This document shows, piece by piece, positions 6,529 to 13,540 of a stretch of 14,618 nt of DNA (the first letter of the stretch is position 1; each line of letters begins with the position of its first letter). A model generated the notes under the pieces. The model made no database searches and was not told the origin of the DNA. It was given only the letters and a program-made list of their open reading frames with translations. Location of the stretch: the NCBI GenBank assembly GCA_002347475.1, contig DDXI01000191.1, positions 14,535 through 29,152 on the forward strand, given 5' to 3'. This DNA comes from Peptococcaceae bacterium UBA2264 (lineage in GTDB: Bacteria; Bacillota; Desulfitobacteriia; Desulfitobacteriales; Desulfitobacteriaceae). A program made the translations under genes and the position numbers.

Positions 6529-7467
6529 ATGAGGGAGGGAATGATCCTGGCAGCAGCCGAAATGAATTTAACTCAATTTGAAGCAGCCCTGGAAGGTGCA
6601 GGCTATATAAGCGAACGGGAGGAAAATATCGCTATTACGGCTTTTCTGGCAGTGCAACTGGGAAAACCTCTGCTGGTTACCGGTGCGCCGGGGGTAGGTA
6701 AGACGGAGATTGCCAAGGCTCTGAGCCAGGTTTTTAAGGCTCCCTTGATTCGCCTCCAGTGTTATGAGGGGTTGGATGAAACCAAAGCTTTGTATGAATG
6801 GAATTATCAGCGCCAACTGTTGAAGATTCAGATGGATAAAGAGAATATGCGGGAAGAAGATTTGTTCTCCCGGGAATATCTCCTGGCCCGGCCATTATTA
6901 AAGGCCTTGCTGAGCAAAGAACGGGCCGTGCTGCTGGTAGACGAGATTGATAAGACTGATATGGAATTCGAAGCTTTTCTCTTTGAACTGTTAGGTGAAT
7001 TTCAGATTACAATCCCGGAAATGGGCACAATTACTGCTGACCAACCTCCTATAGTGATCTTAACCTCCAATATGGAGAGAGAGTTATCCGATGGTTTAAA
7101 ACGCCGTTGTATTTTTCTGCATATCAATCCGCCCACCATTACCAAGGAGATCAGGATCCTGAGCGCAAAAGTGCCTGAACTTCCCGCCAAATTGGCTCTG
7201 CAAGTAGCCAGGGCTTTGGCTGTTTTACGGGAAAATATCCTGCTGAATAAGATGCCTTCCATATCTGAAACTCTGGACTGGGCCAAGGCCCTGCTGGTTA
7301 TGGGTAAAAATGAACTTGATCCCGCCTGGGTGAAGGCCACCTTAACTTTATTGTTAAAAAGTAAAGAGGATGTAGATACTTTTGAGCGGGAAATGGGTGC
7401 GGAACGGCTTCTTTCCAAAATGCCGCCGGCCCGGGGGGAAGGACACCAGCATGATCGGGGAAAGTAA
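6529..7467 (+). CDS. MoxR-family AAA+ ATPase (CoxD-like)
   Basis: MoxR ATPases act as chaperones with a VWA-domain partner to insert cofactors or assemble complexes, as CoxD with CoxE (Mo-Cu CO dehydrogenase), NorQ with NorD and CbbQ with CbbO. The protein shows Walker A TGAPGVGKTE (51-60), Walker B AVLLVDEIDKTD (133-144), sensor-1 LTSNMERELSDGLKRR (178-193) and the C-terminal helical lid. The length of 312 residues is normal. The ATG at 6529 lies 11 bases after AAGGGTGAG (6509-6517); an alternative ATG at 6541 sits close behind GGGAGGG and cannot be excluded. Its 3' end overlaps the VWA gene by 17 bases, which implies translational coupling and a stoichiometric complex. Placement after cooC suggests work on a CO dehydrogenase-type metal centre (inference). 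Confidence 0.88.
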   Translation: MREGMILAAAEMNLTQFEAALEGAGYISEREENIAITAFLAVQLGKPLLVTGAPGVGKTEIAKALSQVFKAPLIRLQCYEGLDETKALYEWNYQRQLLKIQMDKENMREEDLFSREYLLARPLLKALLSKERAVLLVDEIDKTDMEFEAFLFELLGEFQITIPEMGTITADQPPIVILTSNMERELSDGLKRRCIFLHINPPTITKEIRILSAKVPELPAKLALQVARALAVLRENILLNKMPSISETLDWAKALLVMGKNELDPAWVKATLTLLLKSKEDVDTFEREMGAERLLSKMPPARGEGHQHDRGK

Positions 7468-8785
7468 ACTCTATTATCATCTGACAGAATTCGCCCAACT
7501 TCTCAGGAATGGCGGGATCAGGGTTAGTTTTACCGAGATCCTTGATGCCATACAAGGCCTGGTGCTTATTGGCCTGGAAAATAAGAAATGCGTGGAGGCT
7601 GTCTTGCAGGCAACCCTGGTTAAAGAAGAAAAGCAGTTAGCCCGTTTCCGGGAATCATTTCGGGTTTATTTTGCGGCTCCGGAACAGCAACAGGCCTGGT
7701 TAAAACAAGCTGCTGAGGAAGTTGCTCAGTGGGAAAAAGAACTGGACCGTGCTGGTAAGGAACTCTTGTTTCAGGGCCGGGAATTGAATATAACGCCGGA
7801 ACAACGTCTGATATATGTTCAATTGCCGGCAGAAGAGCAGCAGAGACTGCAGGATTTTTTACAGAAATCTTCTCGGGGAACGAAAAGCGGTCTCCCCCTG
7901 GATCAGACTCTGCAGCCGATGATTACAAAGCTTGTCCAAGGCTCTTTGGAGTATTGGCGGCGTAAACTGGAGGAAGAGGCCGGACTTCATTCCCTGCCCC
8001 CTGCTGAAGGGATTTCTTCTGAGATTGAACGGGCCCTGCGCGAACGGGAAATTGCCTGGCTGAATCAGGATTTAAAAAGTATCACTGCGGACGACTGGCT
8101 GAAGGTTACGGGATTGATTCGTCGTCTTACCTTGCGCTTGTCTGCTCAGATTTCCCGGCGCTATCATGCCGCCGGACGCCAGGGCAGGATTGATATGCGG
8201 CGGACCCTGCGTCGCAACTTGCGTTATGGCGGGGTTTTGCTGGCCAGGAGCTATCGCCATCGCCGTTTGGGACGTTCCAGATTTGTTGTTCTTTGCGATT
8301 TTTCCGCTTCTATGCTGAAGTACACAGAATTTGTCTTACAGTTTATTTATGGACTGGCCTCAGTAATCAGTAATATCGAAACCTTTGTCTTTGGTGAGGA
8401 TCTTGTGTGTCTGACAGATAAAATACGCAAGGGCCAATCTTTTCAGCAAATGATAAGCCAAGCTTTGGCAGCTGCCGGTAAGGATTTGGGTGGCGGGACC
8501 AATTTGGCTGTTTCTTTGGACAGGCTGTTGACTGAGCACTCTCCTGTTTTGACCAGACGCACTATTTTCCTGATTTTAAGTGACACAAGGACACTTTCGG
8601 CTGAAAGAGCAGCCGAAAGGCTGCACCTGATCCAGCGTAGGGTGCGCACGGTTCTTTGGCTGAATACCGTTCCGGCCAGGCAATGGCCGCAAACTCCGAC
8701 TGTAGATTTATTCCGCCCTTATTGCCAAATGTTTGAGTGTTTTACCCTGGCTCATCTGACTGCCGTTATGAGTAAACAATTATAG
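7451..8785 (+). CDS. CoxE-like von Willebrand factor A domain protein
   Basis: This 444-residue protein is the VWA partner of the preceding MoxR ATPase and resembles CoxE (VWA_CoxE family). The N-terminal two thirds are helical and charged, with MIGESKLYYHLTEFAQLLRN at the start and a region RHAAGR..DMRRTLRRNLRYGG type segment near 235-260, typical of CoxE-like proteins. The C-terminal VWA domain keeps a complete MIDAS metal site: DFSAS (Asp283, Ser285, Ser287), GGGTNL (Thr350) and LSDTRT (Asp378). The start was set at ATG 7451, 7 bases after GGGGGGAAGGA (7433-7443); longer in-frame starts inside moxR lack a good ribosome binding site. No membrane segment is seen, so it should be cytoplasmic. 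No terminator was found after it, so read-through into the ferredoxin is possible. Confidence 0.87.
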   Translation: MIGESKLYYHLTEFAQLLRNGGIRVSFTEILDAIQGLVLIGLENKKCVEAVLQATLVKEEKQLARFRESFRVYFAAPEQQQAWLKQAAEEVAQWEKELDRAGKELLFQGRELNITPEQRLIYVQLPAEEQQRLQDFLQKSSRGTKSGLPLDQTLQPMITKLVQGSLEYWRRKLEEEAGLHSLPPAEGISSEIERALREREIAWLNQDLKSITADDWLKVTGLIRRLTLRLSAQISRRYHAAGRQGRIDMRRTLRRNLRYGGVLLARSYRHRRLGRSRFVVLCDFSASMLKYTEFVLQFIYGLASVISNIETFVFGEDLVCLTDKIRKGQSFQQMISQALAAAGKDLGGGTNLAVSLDRLLTEHSPVLTRRTIFLILSDTRTLSAERAAERLHLIQRRVRTVLWLNTVPARQWPQTPTVDLFRPYCQMFECFTLAHLTAVMSKQL

Positions 8786-8860
8786 GAAAGATGCGGGAGA
8801 AAACCGGCTGGAACAAGCTTGAACAGTGACATATTATCGGATAAATTAGTGATTTTAAAC

Positions 8861-8889
8861 TTGCCTTTTTCTTTGAGCTTTGGTATAGT
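8861..8889 (+). promoter_or_regulatory. Sigma-A promoter of the ferredoxin gene
   Basis: TTGCCT (8861-8866) and TATAGT (8884-8889) are separated by 17 bases and lie 35 bases before the ATG at 8924. An in-frame upstream ATG at 8819 lies before the promoter and so is not used from this transcript. Confidence 0.75.
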
Positions 8890-8923
8890 TTATTTCAGAA
8901 AAAAGGAGAAAGGGGAGTTTGAA

Positions 8924-9094
8924 ATGGCATTTATTATTACCGATGATTGCATTTCTTGTGGTGCTTGTGCATCAGAATGTCCAGTAGAAGCTATATCCGA
9001 GGGAGATGGCAAATACGTTATTGACGCCGCTCTTTGCACGGAATGTGGCAATTGTGCTGATGTTTGTCCGGTTGGAGCACCGAAAAAGGCCTAG
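8924..9094 (+). CDS. Clostridial 2[4Fe-4S] ferredoxin
   Basis: A 56-residue soluble electron carrier of the classic clostridial type. It holds two complete cluster motifs: Cys9, 12, 15, 19 (CISCGACASECP) and Cys38, 41, 44, 48 (CTECGNCADVCP). The two halves are the usual internal repeat, and the full length equals the typical 55-56 residues. The start at 8924 follows AAGGAGAAAGGGG (8902-8914). Likely partners include pyruvate:ferredoxin oxidoreductase, hydrogenase or CO dehydrogenase, but none is encoded in the window. It is a single-gene transcript with its own promoter and terminator, located between the CooC/MoxR/CoxE-like operon and perR. Confidence 0.95.
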   Translation: MAFIITDDCISCGACASECPVEAISEGDGKYVIDAALCTECGNCADVCPVGAPKKA

Positions 9095-9112
9095 GAATTA
9101 AATTGGGCTATT

Positions 9113-9139
9113 AAGGAGAGTGAAAAAACTCTCCTTTTT
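9113..9139 (+). terminator. Terminator of the ferredoxin gene
   Basis: AAGGAGAGT (9113-9121) pairs perfectly with ACTCTCCTT (9128-9136) around a 6-base loop, followed by TTTTTATTT. It directly precedes the perR promoter. Confidence 0.88.
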
Positions 9140-9141
9140 AT

Positions 9142-9170
9142 TTGACATTTATTTGTTTCTGTCCTAAGAT
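9142..9170 (+). promoter_or_regulatory. Sigma-A promoter of perR
   Basis: A perfect TTGACA (9142-9147) is followed after 17 bases by TAAGAT (9165-9170); TATATA at 9171 is a less well-spaced alternative. The leader to the ATG at 9262 would be about 85 bases and A-T rich. I could not find a convincing PerR box in it. Confidence 0.65.
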
Positions 9171-9261
9171 TATATAGACTGAAATTGTTATAAAATAAGA
9201 AAAATATCAGGTTTTTAATTCAATATAAAGGGCATGAGGAGTAATGAGGGGATGAAAACAT

Positions 9262-9690
9262 ATGGATGCCATCCAGATTCTAAGACAACTCAAGGATAAA
9301 GGGGTAAGATTCACTCCTCAAAGACAGGCAATTTTGGAATTTTTGCTTCGGACAAATATCCATCCTACAGCTGAAGATATTTATCAGGATGTTAAAGCCA
9401 AGTTTCCGGGTGTAAGTTTAGGGACTATCTACAATACTTTGAATATGCTGAAAGAGCATGGACATATTTTAGAACTATCTTATGGAGATATGTCCAGCCG
9501 CTTTGATGGGAATGCCCAAAATCATTATCATGTTGTTTGTTCCTATTGTGGTAAAGTTGTCGATTTTCATAGGCCTTTAATTCGCTTAGAAGAAGAAGCT
9601 GAACAAAGAACAGGTTTTCAAGTGATGGGACATCGCATGGAATTTTACGGAATTTGCTCGGAATGTCGCAAACGAGAGTATCTCAATTAA
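9262..9690 (+). CDS. perR: Peroxide-responsive Fur-family repressor PerR
   Basis: This 142-residue Fur-family regulator matches B. subtilis PerR closely in pattern. The winged-helix DNA-binding half holds GVRFTPQRQAILEFLL and HPTAEDIYQDVKAKFPGVSLGTIYNTL (residues 14-60). All five regulatory iron/manganese ligands are present: His34, Asp82, His88, His90 and Asp101, each offset by three from His37, Asp85, His91, His93 and Asp104 of B. subtilis PerR. The structural zinc site is complete: Cys93, Cys96, Cys132, Cys135. Asp82 (where Fur has Glu in most cases) and the retained His34/His88 favour peroxide sensing by metal-catalysed histidine oxidation. The ATG at 9262 follows GAGGGGATG (9246-9254). 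It likely governs oxidative-stress genes elsewhere; the adjacent ferredoxin has no evident PerR site. Confidence 0.92.
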   Translation: MDAIQILRQLKDKGVRFTPQRQAILEFLLRTNIHPTAEDIYQDVKAKFPGVSLGTIYNTLNMLKEHGHILELSYGDMSSRFDGNAQNHYHVVCSYCGKVVDFHRPLIRLEEEAEQRTGFQVMGHRMEFYGICSECRKREYLN

Positions 9691-9726
9691 GCAAACAGCT
9701 GATAAGAAGATGGTAAAAATGAAGTG

Positions 9727-9752
9727 AACCGACCGTTTGGGGCCGGTTTTTT
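9727..9752 (+). terminator. Terminator of perR
   Basis: AACCG-A-CC (9727-9734) pairs with GG-C-CGGTT (9741-9748) with one internal mismatch, followed by a run of T (9747-9752). Confidence 0.8.
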
Positions 9753-9827
9753 GTTTAAAGTATATTACCGAATGATGGTCATTGCTGAATTATTTGCGAA
9801 AATGTTACATAAAGGAGTACAGTTTAT

Positions 9828-11948
9828 ATGTTCCGTTATCGGATTATAAGCTTGATTGTTTTGCTTGCTTTATCGCTGGGAGTCTTATGCTGGACTTGGA
9901 AAACTCCTCAAATTCTGGCCCTTCCCTCAGTTGCAGAGATTACAAGCACACAGCGCTGGAGTCAGGATTTGAGCGGAACCTGGGATATGTATTCAACAAT
10001 CGGCCAGGCCTGGGAGCTGGAAAATCAACTTATCAACGGGCATAAACCGTTATTATCCTTTTTTGGCCCCAAACACTTCCAGATCCCCTCTAATCAAATA
10101 TTCTCTGTGGCTGCCAGGAGCTTCCGTATTCCTGCCGAATGGAGCGCCAGAACAGTACAGCTTACCATCAGCGGAGTAAAGGGACATGCTGCCGTTTATC
10201 TTAACGGGGCAGAACAATCTCAGCTGATAGGGGAGTTTGAGGGCAACGGTGTTCAAAATCTTGTGGAAATTCCAGCAACAATGCTCAGATATGGGGAAGA
10301 TAATGTACTGCTGATCCAGTTGACTGCTTCCAAGGGCCAACAAGAAAGCCTGTTTTCTTTAACCTGGCCAAATACAGGTCAAATAGGCGGTCAAATTCGC
10401 TTAGAGGCTGTGGTGGAGACATCCTTGACAAATCCACTGCTCAATGTCACCTGGAGTAATGATCAGGCTCTAGTAACTGTAGAAACCCAGCTCATTCACC
10501 ATAATTTGACAGAGAAAGGTCCCTGGATACTGCGCGGAGTCCTCACAGATGGTACAATGGAGATAGCCCGGGAGTCTTTGTTGGTTGAAACTGATGGGAA
10601 TAATACCCAAACTGCTAATCTTGAGTTTTATATCCAGGATGGGCAGTCTTGGAGCAGGCAGAATCCTTATCTTTACCAGTTACATTTGACAGTATCCAAT
10701 TCCAAAGGGGATCAGGATGATTTGAAACTGCCGATTGGTTTGCGCTCCCTGACTTGGGCGGAAGGGAAATGGCTGTTGAATCAGGAAGCCCTTGCTATTA
10801 ACGGCAGAGTTTTATCTGCCGAGAAAGAAGCACAGCTGCGAAATGGCGGGGAAATTCAGTCCTTCATAGAGTCTGAACTGCAGAAGGGGGTTAATCTGCT
10901 CTATTTCCTTGGTATTTATCCGGATGAGTTGTGGCTGCAGGCAGCAGACCAAATGGGTATGGGAATATGGGTGGAATGGCCGATCGGCATGGTTCCGTCC
11001 TCTCGCCTGCCGGCTGCTGCCGATTTTGAAAAACTGGTTATTGCCGGCAGTCGTCACCCCTCGATTTGGGCCTGGACGATGGGGAAGGGCTTGGAGAACA
11101 ATCCTAAAACTATCGCCTTTCTGGATGAAGCAGAAAAGCTGATAACTTCTGGTTTAGCCTTTGAGTTAAAATTGGCTTCTTCGGCAAAGGAGGCCTCTCC
11201 TGAAAATTCCCTCCTGATTGAGGGTGAGGCCTTGCAAGGTTCCTGGGGTCAGGTTGTTAATGAGGAAGGAAATGTGGCCAGACCCGTATCCTGGTCTCAG
11301 GAAGGGCTAGCCTCCCAGATTTGGGCGTTGCTGATGTTGTTTTTGTCCATGATGAACCTGCGCACAGTTAGCTGGCGTTATAAGCAGATTTTCGAGGAAA
11401 AGCCCAAACGCCGCTTGCGGGAAGCTTGGTATTGGCAAAATTGGGCCTTCCTGGCTAAGGAAGGTACTCTGGCTGGAATAATTACTGCCGCTTTTTATAA
11501 TATGCCCACTGACTGGGGAATCTGGTTCTTGCATCTTTGGCCGGGTCTGGTATCTATACAGGCTCAGTCACCCTGGCTGCTTTGGGCAGTCTTGGCTTTG
11601 ATCCTGATTATATTGAGGCTTGTGCAGGTGGGGCTTGTGTCCTGGCGTTTTCCCGGTTCACCACATCCACTGGGTCTGATTTACTGGCTGGAACGGCGTT
11701 ATCGCTGGGTTCTTGCAGTTGCTTTGCTTTGGGCCCTGGTGCCTTGGGGAATACCCTTATTTACCCCTTTGGAAACTTATCTGGTCTTAAATCTTTTATT
11801 TTTGCCGCTCAGAATCCGGGATGTCCATCGTATAGACGGACATTACAGACCACTCTTATTGCTTCCTGCTCTCTTGGGAACCTGCTTGGCCATCTGGGGC
11901 ATATCCCGCTGGGCTGACTGGCTTTTCCTGTGGCATATTTTCATGTAA
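9828..11948 (+). CDS. GH2-like pseudo-glycosidase fused to a multi-pass membrane domain
   Basis: This 706-residue protein begins with a signal anchor or signal peptide (about residues 5-23, IISLIVLLALSLGVLC). Residues 45-310 look like the sugar-binding jelly roll and Ig-like domains of GH2 enzymes: LSGTWDM (48-54), FRIPAEWSARTVQLTISGV (99-117), VYLNGAE (123-129), WSRQNPYLYQLHL (275-287) and IGLRSL (303-308). A shortened TIM-barrel part follows: KGVNLLYFLGIYPDELWLQA (353-372), MGMGIWVEWP (376-385) and SRHPSIWAWTMGKG (408-421). The usual GNE carrying the acid/base Glu is GKG here, and no clear nucleophile motif follows, so glycosidase activity is unlikely. From about 495 to 705 come six or seven hydrophobic segments (about 497-513, 548-575, 583-604, 627-645, 648-661, 676-691, 695-705). 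The ATG at 9828 follows AAAGGAG (9811-9817). Ectodomain likely outside the cell; role unknown. Confidence 0.8.
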   Translation: MFRYRIISLIVLLALSLGVLCWTWKTPQILALPSVAEITSTQRWSQDLSGTWDMYSTIGQAWELENQLINGHKPLLSFFGPKHFQIPSNQIFSVAARSFRIPAEWSARTVQLTISGVKGHAAVYLNGAEQSQLIGEFEGNGVQNLVEIPATMLRYGEDNVLLIQLTASKGQQESLFSLTWPNTGQIGGQIRLEAVVETSLTNPLLNVTWSNDQALVTVETQLIHHNLTEKGPWILRGVLTDGTMEIARESLLVETDGNNTQTANLEFYIQDGQSWSRQNPYLYQLHLTVSNSKGDQDDLKLPIGLRSLTWAEGKWLLNQEALAINGRVLSAEKEAQLRNGGEIQSFIESELQKGVNLLYFLGIYPDELWLQAADQMGMGIWVEWPIGMVPSSRLPAAADFEKLVIAGSRHPSIWAWTMGKGLENNPKTIAFLDEAEKLITSGLAFELKLASSAKEASPENSLLIEGEALQGSWGQVVNEEGNVARPVSWSQEGLASQIWALLMLFLSMMNLRTVSWRYKQIFEEKPKRRLREAWYWQNWAFLAKEGTLAGIITAAFYNMPTDWGIWFLHLWPGLVSIQAQSPWLLWAVLALILIILRLVQVGLVSWRFPGSPHPLGLIYWLERRYRWVLAVALLWALVPWGIPLFTPLETYLVLNLLFLPLRIRDVHRIDGHYRPLLLLPALLGTCLAIWGISRWADWLFLWHIFM

Positions 11949-12003
11949 ATAAATAATCTTCCTGTTTACAACAACAGATTTTTTTATAGAAAGGAAAGAT
12001 CAG

Positions 12004-13095
12004 ATGCTGATGAACAAGTGTTTTCAACCCCAATTTTTAGTGACCGGTGTCGGTAGTCTGCCGCATAGTGATACTGTTCAAGCTCTGGAAATGATTTGGC
12101 GCAGTGCGCCCTATGCTCCCTACTGGCCTCAGTTACCCCGAAGCGGTACGGAAAGTTCTTTTATCGGCCAGTATTTGCGGGCCTTGGTCCAAACAGGCGT
12201 AATAGACAGCTATGATACTCCCCGCTTTCAGGCAGAACAGCCGGACTGGCCGGAACGACAGGCGGCTTTCTATGAATTGTATTTAAGGGCTTGCGAAGGA
12301 GACGATCTGGCCCTCGCTGAATTTGGCTTCAGTGTGGAGGGCGGAGCAGGTCTGGAGGCCTTCTGCCGGGATTTGGAACAAGCCGGAACAAGAGAGGCCA
12401 TTCTGCTCAAAGGGCAGTTAAGCGGTCCCCTGAGCTTGGGTTTACAGATTACGGACAAGAACAGAAGGGCCAGCTATTATGATGAAGCTCAGCGGGATAT
12501 GCTGGTCAGATCTCTGGCCATGCACGCCCGTTGGCAGACCAAGCGTCTGAGCGCATTTGGACTGCCCGTGCTGATGTCTGTTGATGATCCCGGATTTTAT
12601 GCCTATGGGGCTTCGACCCATATTACTTTGGACAGGGAGCTGATCCTGGCTGATCTGAATAGTATTATAGAAGGAATAACCAGTGAGGGCGGAATTCCCG
12701 GGGTCCATGTTTGTGCCGGGATGGACTGGACCTTGCTCTTTGACTCCCAGGTGCAGGTAGTTAATTTCGATGCCTATGATTATATGACCAGCATGCTGGT
12801 TTTGGCCGAACCATTGAATCATTTTTTGGAGAGGGGCGGGGTTTTGTCCTGGGGCATCATTCCGACCGGGAATACGGTTCTGACAGAAAATATCAGCAGT
12901 TTAAAACAGCGTTTGGAAAATAATATTTCTGAACTGGTCAAGCGCGGGGTCGCTGAGAAACTTTTACGCTGCCAAAGCATGCTTACTCCCAGCTGCGGTT
13001 TGGGAACATTGTCTCTGGAGACAGCAGAGCATATAGCTGAGCTGATGCAGGAATTTGGACTCCTCGGGGAAAAAGTGTTGCCTGTTTTTCCATAA
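12004..13095 (+). CDS. Core-MetE-like zinc methyltransferase (UroD/MetE superfamily)
   Basis: This 363-residue protein has the UroD/MetE TIM-barrel layout and resembles the C-terminal catalytic half of cobalamin-independent methionine synthase. It opens with FLVTGVGSLPHSD (residues 11-23), a typical start of the family. Likely zinc ligands are His235 and Cys237 (GVHVCAGMDW) and Cys331 (TPSCGLGTLSLETA). The third ligand position, Glu in MetE, appears to be Asp256 in VVNFDAYDY. The N-terminal folate domain of full MetE is absent, so if it methylates a thiol the methyl donor would probably be a corrinoid protein, as described for short core-MetE proteins of anaerobes; methylcobamide-type methyltransferases are the main alternative. 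Two candidate ATGs (12004, 12010) follow GAAAGGAAAG (11990-11999). Cytoplasmic; the DUF1858 gene follows 47 bases later. Confidence 0.75.
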   Translation: MLMNKCFQPQFLVTGVGSLPHSDTVQALEMIWRSAPYAPYWPQLPRSGTESSFIGQYLRALVQTGVIDSYDTPRFQAEQPDWPERQAAFYELYLRACEGDDLALAEFGFSVEGGAGLEAFCRDLEQAGTREAILLKGQLSGPLSLGLQITDKNRRASYYDEAQRDMLVRSLAMHARWQTKRLSAFGLPVLMSVDDPGFYAYGASTHITLDRELILADLNSIIEGITSEGGIPGVHVCAGMDWTLLFDSQVQVVNFDAYDYMTSMLVLAEPLNHFLERGGVLSWGIIPTGNTVLTENISSLKQRLENNISELVKRGVAEKLLRCQSMLTPSCGLGTLSLETAEHIAELMQEFGLLGEKVLPVFP

Positions 13096-13142
13096 TGAAT
13101 TATAATTTAAGAGAAAAATTACTAGTAATGTAGGGGGTTCAT

Positions 13143-13340
13143 ATGATTAATAAAGATATGACAATTGGTCAGGTCCTGCGTCTCTATCCTCAGACTGTTC
13201 CGGTTTTTCTGGATTTAGGTATGCATTGTCTGGGATGCCCTTCCTCCACAATGGAAAGTATTGAAGGTGCTGCCAGGACTCATGGTAAGGATGTAGACGA
13301 TCTGGTCAAACAGCTCAATAAGGTTATTGTCGAAAACTAG
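13143..13340 (+). CDS. DUF1858 domain protein
   Basis: A 65-residue protein that is almost wholly one DUF1858 domain, a family often found next to or fused with redox proteins such as hybrid-cluster proteins. It shows the family start MINKDMTIGQVLRLYPQTVPVF, then the redox-type pair GMHCLGCP (Cys29 and Cys32), followed by SIEGAARTHGKDVDDLVKQLN. The CxxC pair could form a redox disulphide or bind a metal. The ATG at 13143 follows GTAGGGGGTT (13130-13139). It follows the MetE-like gene after 47 bases, with no terminator between, and a strong terminator comes after it, so the two are probably one transcript. The biochemical function of the family is not established. Confidence 0.9.
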   Translation: MINKDMTIGQVLRLYPQTVPVFLDLGMHCLGCPSSTMESIEGAARTHGKDVDDLVKQLNKVIVEN

Positions 13341-13376
13341 GAAATAAGCAGTGCTAATTTTATAGCAAGAGGGAAT

Positions 13377-13415
13377 AAAAAGACGTGTCAGGCAGTTGCC
13401 TGACAGCGTCTTTTT
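13377..13415 (+). terminator. Strong terminator after the DUF1858 gene
   Basis: TGTCAGGCA (13386-13394) pairs with TGCCTGACA (13397-13405), extended by AAAAAGACG (13377-13385) with CGTCTTTTT (13407-13415) across one bulged G (13406). The T tract is followed by CTATTTT; the A-rich left arm could also stop transcription from the other side. It isolates the dcw cluster. Confidence 0.92.
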
Positions 13416-13482
13416 CTATTTTAAGTAAATTTTTTTCGAAATATATCAAAATCAGGCAGGAAAATCGTCGGTAATGGAGAAT

Positions 13483-13512
13483 AAAGTGGAGGTATGTGGT
13501 GGAAAGTGGAGG
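13483..13512 (+). promoter_or_regulatory. MraZ operator: three 10-bp-phased GTGG repeats
   Basis: AAAGTGGAGG (13483-13492), TATGTGGTGG (13493-13502) and AAAGTGGAGG (13503-13512) stand head to tail with GTGG at 13486, 13496 and 13506, exactly one helical turn apart, 29 bases before the mraZ start. Tandem TGGGN or AAAGTGG-type boxes with 10-bp spacing are the known MraZ binding sites in E. coli and mycoplasmas, so autoregulation of the dcw operon is likely. Confidence 0.75.
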
Positions 13513-13540
13513 GAAATGCTCTCCGAACAGGTGAACGATG

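Noticed and set aside
9165..9261. Possible PerR box in the perR leader (TTATAAAATAAG and nearby dyads)
   Set aside because: Only the left half fits the TTATAATnATTATAA consensus (6 of 7); the right half matches 2 of 7, so it is no better than expected for A-T-rich DNA.
9782..9810. TTGCTG with TTACAT as a promoter for the pseudo-glycosidase gene
   Set aside because: The transcription start would fall on the ribosome binding site at 9811-9817, which is implausible; no other promoter was clear in the gap.
11537..11917. Alternative + frame of 126 codons with hydrophobic, glycine-rich translation
   Set aside because: It is the shifted frame of the membrane domain of the 9828-11948 gene, whose own frame has coherent membrane helices.
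11962..11986. CTGTT/AACAG hairpin before a T tract upstream of the MetE-like gene
   Set aside because: The stem is only 5 bp and A-T rich; it may be a weak terminator, but the evidence is too thin to call it.
12442..12822. Minus-strand 126-codon frame inside the MetE-like gene
   Set aside because: It is antisense to a gene with convincing zinc-site motifs and has no motif of its own.
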